Under the pieces are notes generated by a model that was not told where the DNA came from, did not search any database, and was given only the letters and a program-made list of their open reading frames with translations. Of a stretch of 39,084 bases of DNA, positions 1 to 8,957 are shown piece by piece. The stretch's first letter is position 1, and the number at the start of each line of letters is the position of its first letter. The translations under genes were made by a program, and so were the position numbers. Source of the stretch: Colwellia sp. C2M11 (GTDB taxonomy: Bacteria > Pseudomonadota > Gammaproteobacteria > Enterobacterales > Alteromonadaceae); the NCBI RefSeq assembly GCF_018860915.1, contig NZ_JAHKQD010000041.1, positions 1-39,084 on the forward strand, written 5' to 3'.

Positions 1-341
1 CTCAATGAATTCTGTCGTGACATTCAATCTCTTCGAAAAGAAACCAAATATCGCATTACATAGTCGCTACCTACTTCGCTAGAAATAAGTAACTATATTT
101 ATTTGCATGAACATCATTCATTAAGCGTTTTTTTTGTTCCGCTTTCCTAAGAAAGAAGAACTATGTAAAAACAAGTTAATGTGAGTATTCACACAAATTG
201 CATGATAACTAATTGTTAAAGAAGAAATCGAGTAACTAGGTTAGTCGATATAGATGAGAGTCGCATTCGCTCTCCACCTGAGCAGGTTAAGTCTAACTTA
301 ATCTGCGTTGCTCGTTGCTGTTGCCCCGAAGCAGGATGCGT
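1..341 (-). other. rRNA operon leader (5' external spacer), 16S gene just off the left edge
   Basis: Read on the minus strand, this is a ribosomal RNA leader. It carries a boxA antitermination element (complement of 214-226, TTCTTCTTTAACA), followed by text close to the E. coli pre-16S leader (CAATTTGTGTGAATACTCAC, complement of 180-199). A boxB-like hairpin lies just upstream of boxA: GAGAG at 256-260 pairs with CTCTC at 270-274. The 16S start motif (GAAGAGTTTGATC) is not in the window, so the gene should begin shortly beyond base 1. This is inferred from similarity of order and sequence to E. coli rrn leaders. No other gene is visible here. Confidence 0.85.
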
Positions 342-405
342 ATCATACGCTTCCGAGTTTTAATGTCAACGTTTTATTTTGATTTTTTTAAAAGTTTTTG
401 CAAAC
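336..405 (-). promoter_or_regulatory. rrn P1-type promoter with UP element
   Basis: On the minus strand there is a -35 TTGACA (364-369), a 16-bp spacer and a -10 TATGAT (342-347), followed by the GC-rich discriminator ACGCATCC. Directly upstream (370-405) is an A/T-rich tract of A and T runs like a UP element. A 16-bp spacer, GC discriminator and UP element are the hallmarks of stringently controlled rrn P1 promoters. Transcription would start near 334-336 and run left into the 16S gene. Fis sites may lie further right, but I could not resolve any. Confidence 0.85.
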
Positions 406-430
406 TCTTAAACACTTCATTACTTAAATC

Positions 431-909
431 AAAAGTAAACGTTAAGTTAACTATTTATCATCAAATGAAAGTAGATAACTTATTAAAACAGCCCGTTGAT
501 GATTCGTTTTGCCTGAACCCCTTGGAACTGGAGCGCATTGTAGAGATTTATTATATTTGATCAAGCGTTATTTTCATTTTTATTCATTTAAATTGAAAAA
601 TAACATCATACGTTTATTATTAACTCAACAACTGTTCACAAAGCAAACAAAACGATGTATATCGGATTAAAGTGATAAAATAATCTATATTTAACCTCAC
701 TGTATTAGTTTGTAATAGCTTAGATTTAGTCACTACATACTCTCCCATGTCTAATTAACACACTAATAAAGAAATAGCTGTTCGTGAACATTTTCAATTC
801 ATTGTTGCTTACCATGTCAGCTAAAGCGATAATTAAATTATCAACTACAAAAAGTAATACTGAGTATTAATGCATAATAAAATATTAAAGCATGGAGTAA
901 TAACACCAA
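431..909. other. Intergenic region between the rrn promoter and sbcB
   Basis: This AT-rich stretch lies between the outward-facing rrn promoter (minus) and sbcB (plus). It must hold the sbcB promoter, but no -10/-35 pair stands out. A GGAG at 894-897 serves as the sbcB ribosome-binding site. I see no coding sequence, hairpin or RNA gene. The reading frame at 315-560 runs across the rrn promoter and is rejected. Confidence 0.6.
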
Positions 910-2355
910 ATGGACGCTAACAAACAACCTACAATTTTGTGGCACGATTACGAGACATGGGGAATTTCACCTGCGTTTGATAAACCTTCTCAGTTTGCTG
1001 GTATTCGCACTGATCTTGATTTAAACATTATTGGCGAGCCTGAAATGTTCTATTGTCAGCCTCCTGTAGATTATTTACCCCATCCTGAAGCGTGCTTAGT
1101 TACCGGTATTACACCACAAAAAGCACAACAAGCTGGTTTAACTGAGGCTGAATTTGCGAGTCGTATTCATCATTTATTTAGTACACCTAATACCTGTGTG
1201 GCCGGTTATAACAATATTCGCTTTGATGACGAAGTAAGCCGCTATTTATTTTATCGCAATTTCTACGACCCTTATGCCCGTGAATGGCAAAATGGTAATA
1301 GCCGTTGGGATATTATTGACATGGTGCGAGCTTGTTATGCTTTACGCCCCGAAGGTATCAACTGGCCAACGGTTGAACGTGATGGTGAAGAAGTTGTAAG
1401 TTTTCGTCTTGAATTGTTAACAAAAGCCAATGGGATTAATCATGAGTCAGCACATGATGCAATGAGTGATGTTTATGCCACTATTGCTATGGCGAAGTTA
1501 ATTAAAAATAAACAACCTAAGCTTTATGATTTTATTTTTAACTTAAAAAATAAAAAGCAAGTGGCTGAGCTACTGAATGTGGCTGAGATGACGCCAGTTG
1601 TTCATACCTCATCTAAAATATCATCGGCACACGGTTGTACTAGTTGGTTTGCGCCTATTAGTTATCACCCTGTAAATAAAAATGCTGTGATCTGTGTCGA
1701 TTTAGCGCAAGATATCGAACCATTACTGTTATTAACCAGTGAAGAGATAAAAGCACGCCTATATACACGTTATGATGATTTAGCTCCTGATGAAAAACCT
1801 ATCCCTGTTAAGTTAATTCACATTAATAAATGCCCTATTGTTGCTCCAGCTAAAACCTTGTTACCTGAGAATGCACAACGTTTAAAAATTCCTCGTGATT
1901 TTTGTTTAGAAAATTTAGCAACGTTAAAAAAACATGCTGAATTACGAGATAAATTAAGTGATGTGTTTGCGACGTCAGATTTTGACAATACAGATGTCGA
2001 TGCAGAACAAGCATTATATGGTGGCAGTTTCTTTAGCCATGGTGATAAAGCGCAAATGGACATTTTACGTGGTTTAACACCTGAGCAATTAGCGAATCAT
2101 CCATTTCAGTTTCAAGATGAACGTTTAAGTGTATTGCTTTTTCGTTATAGAGCAAGAAACTACCCGTATACTTTATCTACTGAAGAGCAACAAAAATGGC
2201 AGCAATATTGCCAAACCAAACTGCAATATGGTGGTAAAGGTATTTTATCACTTGATGAGTTTATGATTAAAATTGAAAACCTTGCTCATGAGCATGAAGA
2301 AGATAAAGCTAAAATGTCTGTGCTCAAATCCTTATATGAATTTTTACAAGGATGA
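910..2355 (+). CDS. sbcB: Exodeoxyribonuclease I (SbcB)
   Basis: This is a single-strand-specific 3'-5' exonuclease of the DEDDh family, acting in recombination and mismatch repair. The 481 residues compare with 475 in E. coli ExoI. The DEDD motifs are visible: HDYETWG with D13 and E15, GYNNIRFDDE with D106, and HDAMSDVYAT with H182 and D187. The C-terminal half matches the ExoI SH3-like and helical domains (GGSFFSHGDK; RYRARNYPYTL). ATG at 910 is preceded by GGAG (894-897). The gene stands alone and converges on dctD across the inverted repeat at 2423-2507. Family and function are secure. Confidence 0.96.
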   Translation: MDANKQPTILWHDYETWGISPAFDKPSQFAGIRTDLDLNIIGEPEMFYCQPPVDYLPHPEACLVTGITPQKAQQAGLTEAEFASRIHHLFSTPNTCVAGYNNIRFDDEVSRYLFYRNFYDPYAREWQNGNSRWDIIDMVRACYALRPEGINWPTVERDGEEVVSFRLELLTKANGINHESAHDAMSDVYATIAMAKLIKNKQPKLYDFIFNLKNKKQVAELLNVAEMTPVVHTSSKISSAHGCTSWFAPISYHPVNKNAVICVDLAQDIEPLLLLTSEEIKARLYTRYDDLAPDEKPIPVKLIHINKCPIVAPAKTLLPENAQRLKIPRDFCLENLATLKKHAELRDKLSDVFATSDFDNTDVDAEQALYGGSFFSHGDKAQMDILRGLTPEQLANHPFQFQDERLSVLLFRYRARNYPYTLSTEEQQKWQQYCQTKLQYGGKGILSLDEFMIKIENLAHEHEEDKAKMSVLKSLYEFLQG

Positions 2356-2422
2356 CAAACGGTAACGGTATTCTTCATTTTTAATCGAGTGTTTTACTTT
2401 CATTATTTTGCGCTATCACTTT

Positions 2423-2507
2423 GATTAATGTACAACATTGCAATTGGCAGAGTAATGAAAGTTACCTGCCAATTGCAAATATGCATAAGTCTGGCTGTAC
2501 ATTAATC
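2423..2507. repeat. Nested inverted repeat between convergent sbcB and dctD (possible bidirectional terminator)
   Basis: Two concentric perfect arm pairs fill the gap. The outer pair is GATTAATGTACA (2423-2434) with TGTACATTAATC (2496-2507). The inner pair is TTGCAATTGGCAG (2438-2450) with CTGCCAATTGCAA (2466-2478). Within the inner loop GTAA (2452-2455) can pair with TTAC (2462-2465). The RNA from either strand would fold into a long interrupted hairpin. It lies between two converging genes and ends just before the dctD stop codon, which suits a shared terminator. There is no clear T-tract, so a small mobile palindrome is an alternative. Confidence 0.7.
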
Positions 2508-2508
2508 A

Positions 2509-3870
2509 CTATTGATATGTTGTTCGTTCTAGCTCATATTTTTTCATTTTATCGTACAAGGTTTTACGAGCTAGTTTAAGCTCTTCCATCGTATCTTTAA
2601 TACAGCCTTCATTATTAGCTAACGCTTCTTCGATCAGAAACTTTTCAAAAAATTCAACTCGTTTTGTTAATCCCATACCATTATTCATCAAACTAGCGCG
2701 GGTATTTTCTTTAAAGTTAAATGCCGCAGATTCACCTAATAAGATGTAACGCTCAGCTAAATTACGTAATTCCCTAACATTGCCTGGCCATTCATAACTT
2801 AATAGCTGTGCTTTATGTTCTTGCGAAAGTGGTATTAACTCTTTTTTATAACGAGCTGAAGCTATCCTAGCAAAATGTAAGAATAGTAGTGGAACATCTT
2901 CAATACGCTCTCTTAAAGGCGGAATATCTACTTTAACTAAGTTTAAACGATAATATAAATCTTTGCGAAACAGACCTTCTTCACACAACTCTAATAAGTC
3001 GACCTTGGTAGCAGCGATAACTCTAACATCGAGCTCTATCCCTTCATTACCACCTAAGCGCACAATTTTACGCTCTTCTAACACTCTTAATAACTTAATT
3101 TGCAATGCCATTGGTGTACTTTCTATTTCATCTAAAAATAAAGTACCTCCATTTGCATATTCAAATTTTCCAATACGTTTTTTATCCGCGCCAGTATATG
3201 CGCCCTGCTCAGCGCCAAATAACTCACTTTCTATAATATGTTCAGGAATCGCACCACAATTGAGTGCGACAAAGTTACTTTCACGGCGAACGCTGTGATC
3301 ATGTAAATAACGTGCAACTAATTCTTTTCCAGTTCCGGTTTCACCATCAATCAGAATGTCAGCGGGAGCATCCATCACTTGATTCAGTATATTTCGCATT
3401 TGAACGATATTAGCTGAGTTCCCTAGAATTCGAGGGCCTGGTAAACAATGAGTTTCAATTTCTTTTTTTAATTTTCTGTTTTCTAATACTAAAGAGCGAT
3501 TCTCTAACGCTCGATTTACTGTATCGACAAGGTCATCATTATTAAAAGGTTTTTCAATAAAGTCATAAGCACCGTTACGCATTGCTTGTACAGCCATGGA
3601 TATATCACCAAACCCCGTCAGTAATATAGTTGGAATAGCTAAGTCGATAACTTTAATTTTCTCCATAAGTTGGTGACCATCAACTTTCGGCATATTAATA
3701 TCACTTATAACAATACCTGCCCAGGTATCACTTAACTGTTCAAGTAATTGGCTTGCTTCTGAAAAAGCTGTTACTTCAAATCCTTGTAATTCAAATAATT
3801 GTTCAATAGCACTTCTTATATGCTCTTCATCATCAATCACAAATACTGTTTTTAAACGTTCACTTTCCAT
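2509..3870 (-). CDS. dctD: Sigma-54-dependent response regulator, DctD family
   Basis: This cytoplasmic transcription activator would be phosphorylated by the adjacent DctB kinase. The order is receiver domain (about residues 8-120; acidic pocket D13/D14, phospho-acceptor D57 in SDINMP, K107), AAA+ sigma-54 activator domain (about 145-370; Walker A GETGTGKE at 176, Walker B TLFLDE at 243) and a Fis-type helix-turn-helix at the end (about 420-450). The sigma-54 contact loop reads GAYTGA (223-228) instead of the common GAFTGA, a conservative change. ATG at 3870 follows AAGGAT. It lies 8 bp after dctB in the same operon. Likely targets are the sigma-54 promoters at 6957-6971 and 7337-7351. Confidence 0.93.
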   Translation of the reverse strand: MESERLKTVFVIDDEEHIRSAIEQLFELQGFEVTAFSEASQLLEQLSDTWAGIVISDINMPKVDGHQLMEKIKVIDLAIPTILLTGFGDISMAVQAMRNGAYDFIEKPFNNDDLVDTVNRALENRSLVLENRKLKKEIETHCLPGPRILGNSANIVQMRNILNQVMDAPADILIDGETGTGKELVARYLHDHSVRRESNFVALNCGAIPEHIIESELFGAEQGAYTGADKKRIGKFEYANGGTLFLDEIESTPMALQIKLLRVLEERKIVRLGGNEGIELDVRVIAATKVDLLELCEEGLFRKDLYYRLNLVKVDIPPLRERIEDVPLLFLHFARIASARYKKELIPLSQEHKAQLLSYEWPGNVRELRNLAERYILLGESAAFNFKENTRASLMNNGMGLTKRVEFFEKFLIEEALANNEGCIKDTMEELKLARKTLYDKMKKYELERTTYQ

Positions 3871-3878
3871 ATAAATCC

Positions 3879-5720
3879 TTAATCAACCTGCTTTCGGGGT
3901 AAATTAATGGTAAAAATTGCCCCACCATCAGGATGATTACTAACGTTAATTTTGCCTTGCATTGATTCAATAATGCGGTGTGAGATAGATAAGCCTAAAC
4001 CTAACCCAAAATTATCTTTAGTCGTAAAAAAGGCTTCAAAAACTCGATTAATATTATCCACTAAAATTCCAGGACCATTATCTTGTATTTCAATAATAAC
4101 CCGTGATTCAGTGTTAGAAACAGAAACTCTTATTCGCTTATCTTCTTGCTCACTCAATGCCTGCATTGCATTACTTAATAAATTAACTAGCACTTGTTCA
4201 AAACGAATAGTATCACCAAACACAAATGAAGATGTTGCACTCGGTTCACAGGTGAGTTCAACTTTCCCCACTTTAGCTTGATGCTTCACTATACTCATGG
4301 CTGCCATTATACTGGTATGAACATTAACTGTGGTTGCTACACCAGTGCTTTTTTTAGAAAAACTATTAAACTGGCTAACAATATCGCTTAACCTATCAAC
4401 TAACCCAATAATAAGCGTAAGATTATTCTTTACTTTATCTGTCATTCCACGTTCTTGATACGCTAATGCATTTTCAGAATAGCTACGCAATGCTGTTAAA
4501 GGTTGGTTAATTTCATGATTAATACTGGCTGACATACTCCCAATAACAGCTAATTTTTCTGATTGAATAAGCTCTTCTTGCATTTTATTCATTTGAATTT
4601 GCACTTGTTGTCGCTGCGCTATTTCTTCATGAAGTTTAACATTACTCGCACTTAAATCCGCCGTTCGTACCTCAACCTTCTTTTCAAGTAATTGTTGAGA
4701 TTCTTTAAGCCTTCGGGCGTTTTTATAACGCTCGTTTGAAAAAAGAATTAAAAGTACCAACAATAAATAAGCACTTGTACTTTGTATGATTAATAACTCT
4801 CGTTGTTTATTTATTGGTTTTGTTGAACGCCATAAATGCACTTGCCAATTCACGTTTTTCATTAATTTTTGTAAAGCATACACCTGCTCGTTATGCTTAT
4901 TTGTTTTTATTGCTAATAATTTACTGTCCACTTTTAGTGGAAAATAGTGACTTGACACTTTTGTAACGTTAAGTGGTTTAATTTCTTTATTTGCATATCG
5001 TTTACCCGTAATAATACTACGCTGCTTACTCTCAGATAAATCACCAATGGTTTTAAGACGCCATTCAGGCCTGTCTGAAATAAATATCACATCATCTGGT
5101 GCAACAATTAAAAAATTAAAACTGTCATGCAATACCGTTTTTTTATAATGATCTTCAATATCGGCAATACTAACTTTTAATGCCACAACCCCAATAACCG
5201 TGTTGTTATCCATTACTGGATAAGCGTAATAAAAACCGCGTTTACCACCGCTTAACCCTACGGCATAATAATGTGATAGCTGACCTTTTAACGCATCTTT
5301 AAAATAAGGTCTGAATTTAAAATTCATACCAATAAATGTAGTTGATGAAAGCCAATTACTAGCTGCGACTGTAATACCAGATTTATCGATAAGGTAAATA
5401 TCAGAAGCTTGGGTCATGTGACGTATATCTGCTAGTAACTTATTTAGCCTTTTAACCTTTGAAGGATCGCTAGGGGATAGTAATACTTCTGTTATTAGAG
5501 CTTGTTTAGATAGTACTTCGGGGACTGTATCAAAACGACTCAGAATATTCTCTATATAGCTCACTAAGTTATCGAGTTGTTGGCTAGATTCTTGATGTAT
5601 TTGCTGATAAGCATTACGCATGCCTATCAGCTGTGTTATCTCAATAACCGACAATAATCCCACAACAACCAAGAAGGAAGTAATATAGTTTTTACGTTTT
5701 AATTTACCTTGATAGCTCAA
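3879..5720 (-). CDS. dctB: C4-dicarboxylate-type sensor histidine kinase, DctB family
   Basis: This inner-membrane kinase senses a periplasmic ligand, in the family usually a C4-dicarboxylate. The 613 residues run: first membrane helix (about 11-33), periplasmic double-Cache/PAS-like sensor (about 40-300), second helix (about 313-328), coiled coil, HisKA with H402 in NHEINQPL, and HATPase with the N box (LVNLLSNAMQAL, N517), DNGPGI and GLGLGLSI. The start is TTG at 5718-5720 (no in-frame ATG fits), with AAGGT 8 bases upstream. It is followed 8 bp later by dctD, and porin lies 86 bp upstream on the same strand, so read-through from porin is possible. The exact ligand cannot be read from sequence. 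Confidence 0.92.
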   Translation of the reverse strand: MSYQGKLKRKNYITSFLVVVGLLSVIEITQLIGMRNAYQQIHQESSQQLDNLVSYIENILSRFDTVPEVLSKQALITEVLLSPSDPSKVKRLNKLLADIRHMTQASDIYLIDKSGITVAASNWLSSTTFIGMNFKFRPYFKDALKGQLSHYYAVGLSGGKRGFYYAYPVMDNNTVIGVVALKVSIADIEDHYKKTVLHDSFNFLIVAPDDVIFISDRPEWRLKTIGDLSESKQRSIITGKRYANKEIKPLNVTKVSSHYFPLKVDSKLLAIKTNKHNEQVYALQKLMKNVNWQVHLWRSTKPINKQRELLIIQSTSAYLLLVLLILFSNERYKNARRLKESQQLLEKKVEVRTADLSASNVKLHEEIAQRQQVQIQMNKMQEELIQSEKLAVIGSMSASINHEINQPLTALRSYSENALAYQERGMTDKVKNNLTLIIGLVDRLSDIVSQFNSFSKKSTGVATTVNVHTSIMAAMSIVKHQAKVGKVELTCEPSATSSFVFGDTIRFEQVLVNLLSNAMQALSEQEDKRIRVSVSNTESRVIIEIQDNGPGILVDNINRVFEAFFTTKDNFGLGLGLSISHRIIESMQGKINVSNHPDGGAIFTINLPRKQVD

Positions 5721-5806
5721 AAAAATTACCTTGTTAAAAACTAAATTTACTTTACCAACACAAAATTAACAGATTACTTGTTGTGGAACATTTGACATTT
5801 AAGCGA

Positions 5807-6862
5807 TTAAAAATCAAATCTAGCCGCAACTTGTAGCTCCGACATGTTTTCACCTGTTGAAGGTAAACGCGTAGTGTCGTTATCTAATTGTTCAAAAGAA
5901 GTCCATAAACTAAAATTCTTCGAAAGATAACGGATATATTCTACTTTAATTGATCTAACATCGCCCTTAATTTCACACGCATTTATCGCATAACGTGCAT
6001 GAACTTGATTATCACCTTGGCGCCATTTAGCATATAGACCCGCAGTTGAACGTTCTTCATCTATACATGCCGTCACTCCGCCAACATTATCAGTGTTTTT
6101 TCTTGATACTAATTTAACATTACCAGAAGAATTTCCACTATATATGTCGAAATCTTCTTCTGCTAATTGATAAAATGCAGACACGGTGATAGTGTCATTT
6201 ATATCATACCAAGCTCGAACACCATATAAGTTCCCAGTATTATCACCTTGCTGATCTGCGATCAACGCGGCTTGGAGTTTTAATTTTTCATGGTGATATT
6301 GTGCTGCTACTTGGTATTGATCAATCGAATCACCATCTTCACCTTCGGTTTGTATTGCAGCGCCAAATTTCCAAGCATCGAATGACTTTTGCCATTGCAA
6401 CATATCGTCATCGCGAATAGCGCCTTGGCGTAATGAATCTAATGCATCAGAAAAGTAAGCACTACGAACATATTGATGCCATATAATAGTTTGAGAGCCG
6501 TAAGTAACAGTACCAAATTTACTTTTTATACCTACATAGGCAAGACGTAAACCAGCACTTTGATTTTGATTAAAGTTAACACCGTCATCACCACGTAAAC
6601 CGTATTCAACTTTAGCAATACCCGTTAAATCATTTGTTAACTGAGTATTAGCATTTACACCAACTCTACTTAAATAATCTCGACCATTTGCAGCATCATC
6701 AGCTGTGCCACTATCAATATAGTCAGCGCCTAAACGCAATGAGCCATAAAACTCACTGTTCACCTCGGCTGCATAGGTATTTAAACTTAAAAGAGAGCAA
6801 CCAAGTATCAATGTATTTAAACACCAAGTACTATGCTTTTTGTTTACTAAATCGGATTTCAT
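5807..6862 (-). CDS. Outer-membrane general porin (Gram-negative porin family)
   Basis: This is a predicted trimeric beta-barrel pore of 351 residues. It has a long signal peptide with cleavage probably after NTYA, then alternating beta-strand text such as EFYGSLRLGADY, KVEYGLRGDDG and RLAYVGIKSKFGTVTYGSQ, and ends in aromatic F (AARFDF), the barrel-assembly signal. Two cysteines (ACIDEE, INACEIK) may form a loop disulfide. The start is ATG at 6862 with AAGGGGA upstream. A sigma-54-type promoter lies at 6957-6971. Its position next to dctBD and opposite the DASS carrier suggests it admits organic acids, which is inference. Confidence 0.9.
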   Translation of the reverse strand: MKSDLVNKKHSTWCLNTLILGCSLLSLNTYAAEVNSEFYGSLRLGADYIDSGTADDAANGRDYLSRVGVNANTQLTNDLTGIAKVEYGLRGDDGVNFNQNQSAGLRLAYVGIKSKFGTVTYGSQTIIWHQYVRSAYFSDALDSLRQGAIRDDDMLQWQKSFDAWKFGAAIQTEGEDGDSIDQYQVAAQYHHEKLKLQAALIADQQGDNTGNLYGVRAWYDINDTITVSAFYQLAEEDFDIYSGNSSGNVKLVSRKNTDNVGGVTACIDEERSTAGLYAKWRQGDNQVHARYAINACEIKGDVRSIKVEYIRYLSKNFSLWTSFEQLDNDTTRLPSTGENMSELQVAARFDF

Positions 6863-6956
6863 GTATTTCCCCTTGATCTTAAATTAACTTTAAGAAGTTT
6901 TTATATTTTTATAAGAGCCAACAAAAAAACTAAATATTTATCAGCCCCCTCTTATG

Positions 6957-6971
6957 GCAATATTCAGACCA
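6957..6971 (-). promoter_or_regulatory. Candidate sigma-54 promoter for the porin gene
   Basis: Minus-strand TGGTCTGAATATTGC keeps the invariant GG and GC of the -24/-12 sigma-54 promoter with the required spacing (consensus TGGCACGnnnnTTGC). It lies about 95 bp upstream of the porin ATG, giving a leader of roughly 80 bases. The -24 half is weaker (TGGTCT). Support comes from the sigma-54 activator encoded two genes downstream and the better site at 7337-7351 for the divergent gene. Confidence 0.6.
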
Positions 6972-7052
6972 ATTAAAAATAAAAGAAAAAACAATTAAAA
7001 CAAATAAATAACAATAAGTTAGAGGTTGTTTATTTATACAGTGCAAATTAAT

Positions 7053-7268
7053 ATGGGTGGAATATCACCCTTGACGATTGATTTTGTATATAGAATTCCC
7101 CCCATAACCGTATTTTCATCAAAAGATAAAATTAACGATGCACAGCATAGCCAACACCTCCCTAATAGCCATATCACCTAAACTATTTCTTACTACTCTT
7201 ATAAATTTTCTTGCTATGTATTCAAGGGCGGTTTTCCACACATAGCTATTAAATCATGGGGGGATTTC
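7053..7268. promoter_or_regulatory. Repeated G-rich motifs, candidate DctD upstream activating sites
   Basis: Three close copies of one motif occur in the porin/carrier gap: ATGGGTGGAATATC (7053-7066, plus), ATGGGGGGAATTC (7093-7105, minus) and ATGGGGGGATTTC (7256-7268, plus). A weaker fourth, AAGGGCGGTTTTC, is at 7224-7236, 32 bp from the third (about three helical turns). The first also forms an inverted repeat, GGGTG/CACCC (7055-7070). They sit about 70-150 bp upstream of the two sigma-54-type promoters, where enhancer-binding proteins normally bind. The link to DctD is inferred. Confidence 0.5.
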
Positions 7269-7336
7269 AATACATATAATAATTAAAAACAGAGTAAATA
7301 TAAATAAAATACATATTTAACAATAAGATAAAAACA

Positions 7337-7351
7337 TGGCAACGTCTTTGC
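7337..7351 (+). promoter_or_regulatory. Candidate sigma-54 promoter for the DASS transporter
   Basis: TGGCAACGTCTTTGC matches the -24/-12 consensus (TGGCAC-N5-TTGC) at all but about two positions, with GG and GC exactly spaced. Expected transcription start is near 7363, giving a leader of about 37 bases before the ATG at 7400. GGGAG at 7389-7393 is the ribosome-binding site. Confidence 0.75.
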
Positions 7352-7399
7352 TATGTATAAATTAGAATTATTATAAAAAACACTATCGGGAGTGAATTT

Positions 7400-8851
7400 A
7401 TGACAGAGATTAAAGACAAAGAAACACCATTACGAATGCTTTTACTAGGACCAGCAATAATGCTGATCACTTTATTAACCCCTTCTCCTTTTGATGGTAT
7501 GTCTGCTGTAGCATGGCATACTCTAGGACTAACCCTATGGATGGCAATATGGTGGATCTCTGAAGCAACCCCTGTTTCTGTTACCGCATTTTTACCTTTA
7601 ATTGTTGCACCTATTGTAGGTATAGCCCCAATTAAGTTAACAACCTCTTCTTATGCTCATCCGCTAATATTTCTTTTTCTTGGTGGTTTCTTTATCTCCA
7701 TTGCGATGGAACGTTGGAATTTACATAGACGAATAGCCTTAAAGGCAATGTCTCTAGCGAGTACTAAACCCAGTCACCAAATTGGTGGCTTAATGTTAGT
7801 TACTGCTTTTTTATCTATGTGGATGTCAAATACAGCAACGGCAGTAATGATGTTACCTATAGCACTATCCATTATTGAAATGGTAAAGCAAAAACAAAGT
7901 GGTGAAAAACAAGAAAACTTCTCAAAAGCAATGCTTTTAGCTATTGCTTTTTCTGCCAGCATTGGTGGTTTAGCTACATTAATTGGTACACCACCTAATG
8001 CGCTTATGGCTGCATATTTAGCTGATAGCTATAACATTGAGATCGGTTTTGCGCAGTGGATGATTGTAGGCGTACCATTAACAGCAGTATTATTATTACT
8101 ATGCTGGTTAATTCTCACAAAAATATGTTACCAAGTTAACGAAGGTGAACATATTGATACACATGATATGTTTAAAAGTAAATTGAAAGAATTAGGTACA
8201 ATGAGTAAAGGCGAAAAGTTAGTACTATTTTTCTTTGCGTTTGCAGCTATCAGTTGGATCTTAAGGCCTTTAATCGCCAGTATTACTGGGCTTGCTATAT
8301 CAGATACCGGTATTGCTATGTTTGTAGCTTTACTGCTTTTTGTTGTCCCCGTTGACCGAAAAAAAGATATACGCATTTTAGCTTGGGAAGACACCAAGAA
8401 ATTACCTTGGGGCGTACTGTTACTTTTTGGTGGTGGCTTAGCCTTAGCAAGTCTAATTAAACAATCAGGGCTTGCAGACTTTATCGCGATTCAACTTCAA
8501 GCAACATCAAACATTCCCCTTATTGCTGCTATTTTGGTTGTTACCGTTACGATATTATTCCTAACTGAGATAACGAGTAATACCGCAACTGCTGCTAGCT
8601 TTTTACCTTTATTAGGGCCAATATCAGTTACCTTAACTGATGGACCTATGATGCTAGTTATTCCGGCTGCTTTAGCTGCTAGTTGTGCGTTTATGATGCC
8701 AGTAGCAACCCCACCAAATGCAATTGTATTTAGCTCTGGTGAATTACGCATTGCCGATATGGCCCGAGCAGGGTTTTGGCTTAATATCGCCGCTATATTT
8801 ATGATAGTACTATTAATGTTAACGGCTGTACCTTTAGTGTTTAATCTATAA
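7400..8851 (+). CDS. SLC13/DASS family sodium:dicarboxylate-type transporter
   Basis: This inner-membrane secondary carrier of 483 residues would import di- or tricarboxylates with sodium. The two family signature repeats are present: MSNTATAVMMLPIA followed by GGLATLIGTPPNALM in the first half, and TEITSNTATAASFLPLL followed by MPVATPPNAIVF in the second. These SNT and TPPN motifs form the substrate and sodium sites in VcINDY-type carriers. About a dozen hydrophobic segments are visible. It is transcribed divergently from the porin behind a sigma-54-type promoter, so DctB/DctD control is likely. In rhizobia DctBD drives DctA, an unrelated carrier, so this pairing is a variation. Exact substrate unknown. 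Confidence 0.9.
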   Translation: MTEIKDKETPLRMLLLGPAIMLITLLTPSPFDGMSAVAWHTLGLTLWMAIWWISEATPVSVTAFLPLIVAPIVGIAPIKLTTSSYAHPLIFLFLGGFFISIAMERWNLHRRIALKAMSLASTKPSHQIGGLMLVTAFLSMWMSNTATAVMMLPIALSIIEMVKQKQSGEKQENFSKAMLLAIAFSASIGGLATLIGTPPNALMAAYLADSYNIEIGFAQWMIVGVPLTAVLLLLCWLILTKICYQVNEGEHIDTHDMFKSKLKELGTMSKGEKLVLFFFAFAAISWILRPLIASITGLAISDTGIAMFVALLLFVVPVDRKKDIRILAWEDTKKLPWGVLLLFGGGLALASLIKQSGLADFIAIQLQATSNIPLIAAILVVTVTILFLTEITSNTATAASFLPLLGPISVTLTDGPMMLVIPAALAASCAFMMPVATPPNAIVFSSGELRIADMARAGFWLNIAAIFMIVLLMLTAVPLVFNL

Positions 8852-8874
8852 CCTAGCCACTATACACGCTTTGT

Positions 8875-8905
8875 ATCAGCGCCAGATAATTAGTCTGGCG
8901 CTGAT
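8875..8905. terminator. Bidirectional terminator hairpin between convergent genes
   Basis: A perfect 12-bp stem, ATCAGCGCCAGA (8875-8886) and TCTGGCGCTGAT (8894-8905), with a 7-base loop. It sits 24 bp after the DASS stop codon and 52 bp after the end of the convergent reductase gene. T-tracts are short on both sides. Confidence 0.75.
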
Positions 8906-8957
8906 TTAAAAACTATTCAAGCGGTGTTACCTTTTTATAACATTACTTTCGAAACTG

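Noticed and set aside
315..560. 81-codon open frame on the plus strand
   Set aside because: It lies across the minus-strand rrn promoter and UP element, has no ribosome-binding site and looks like AT-rich promoter DNA translated by chance.
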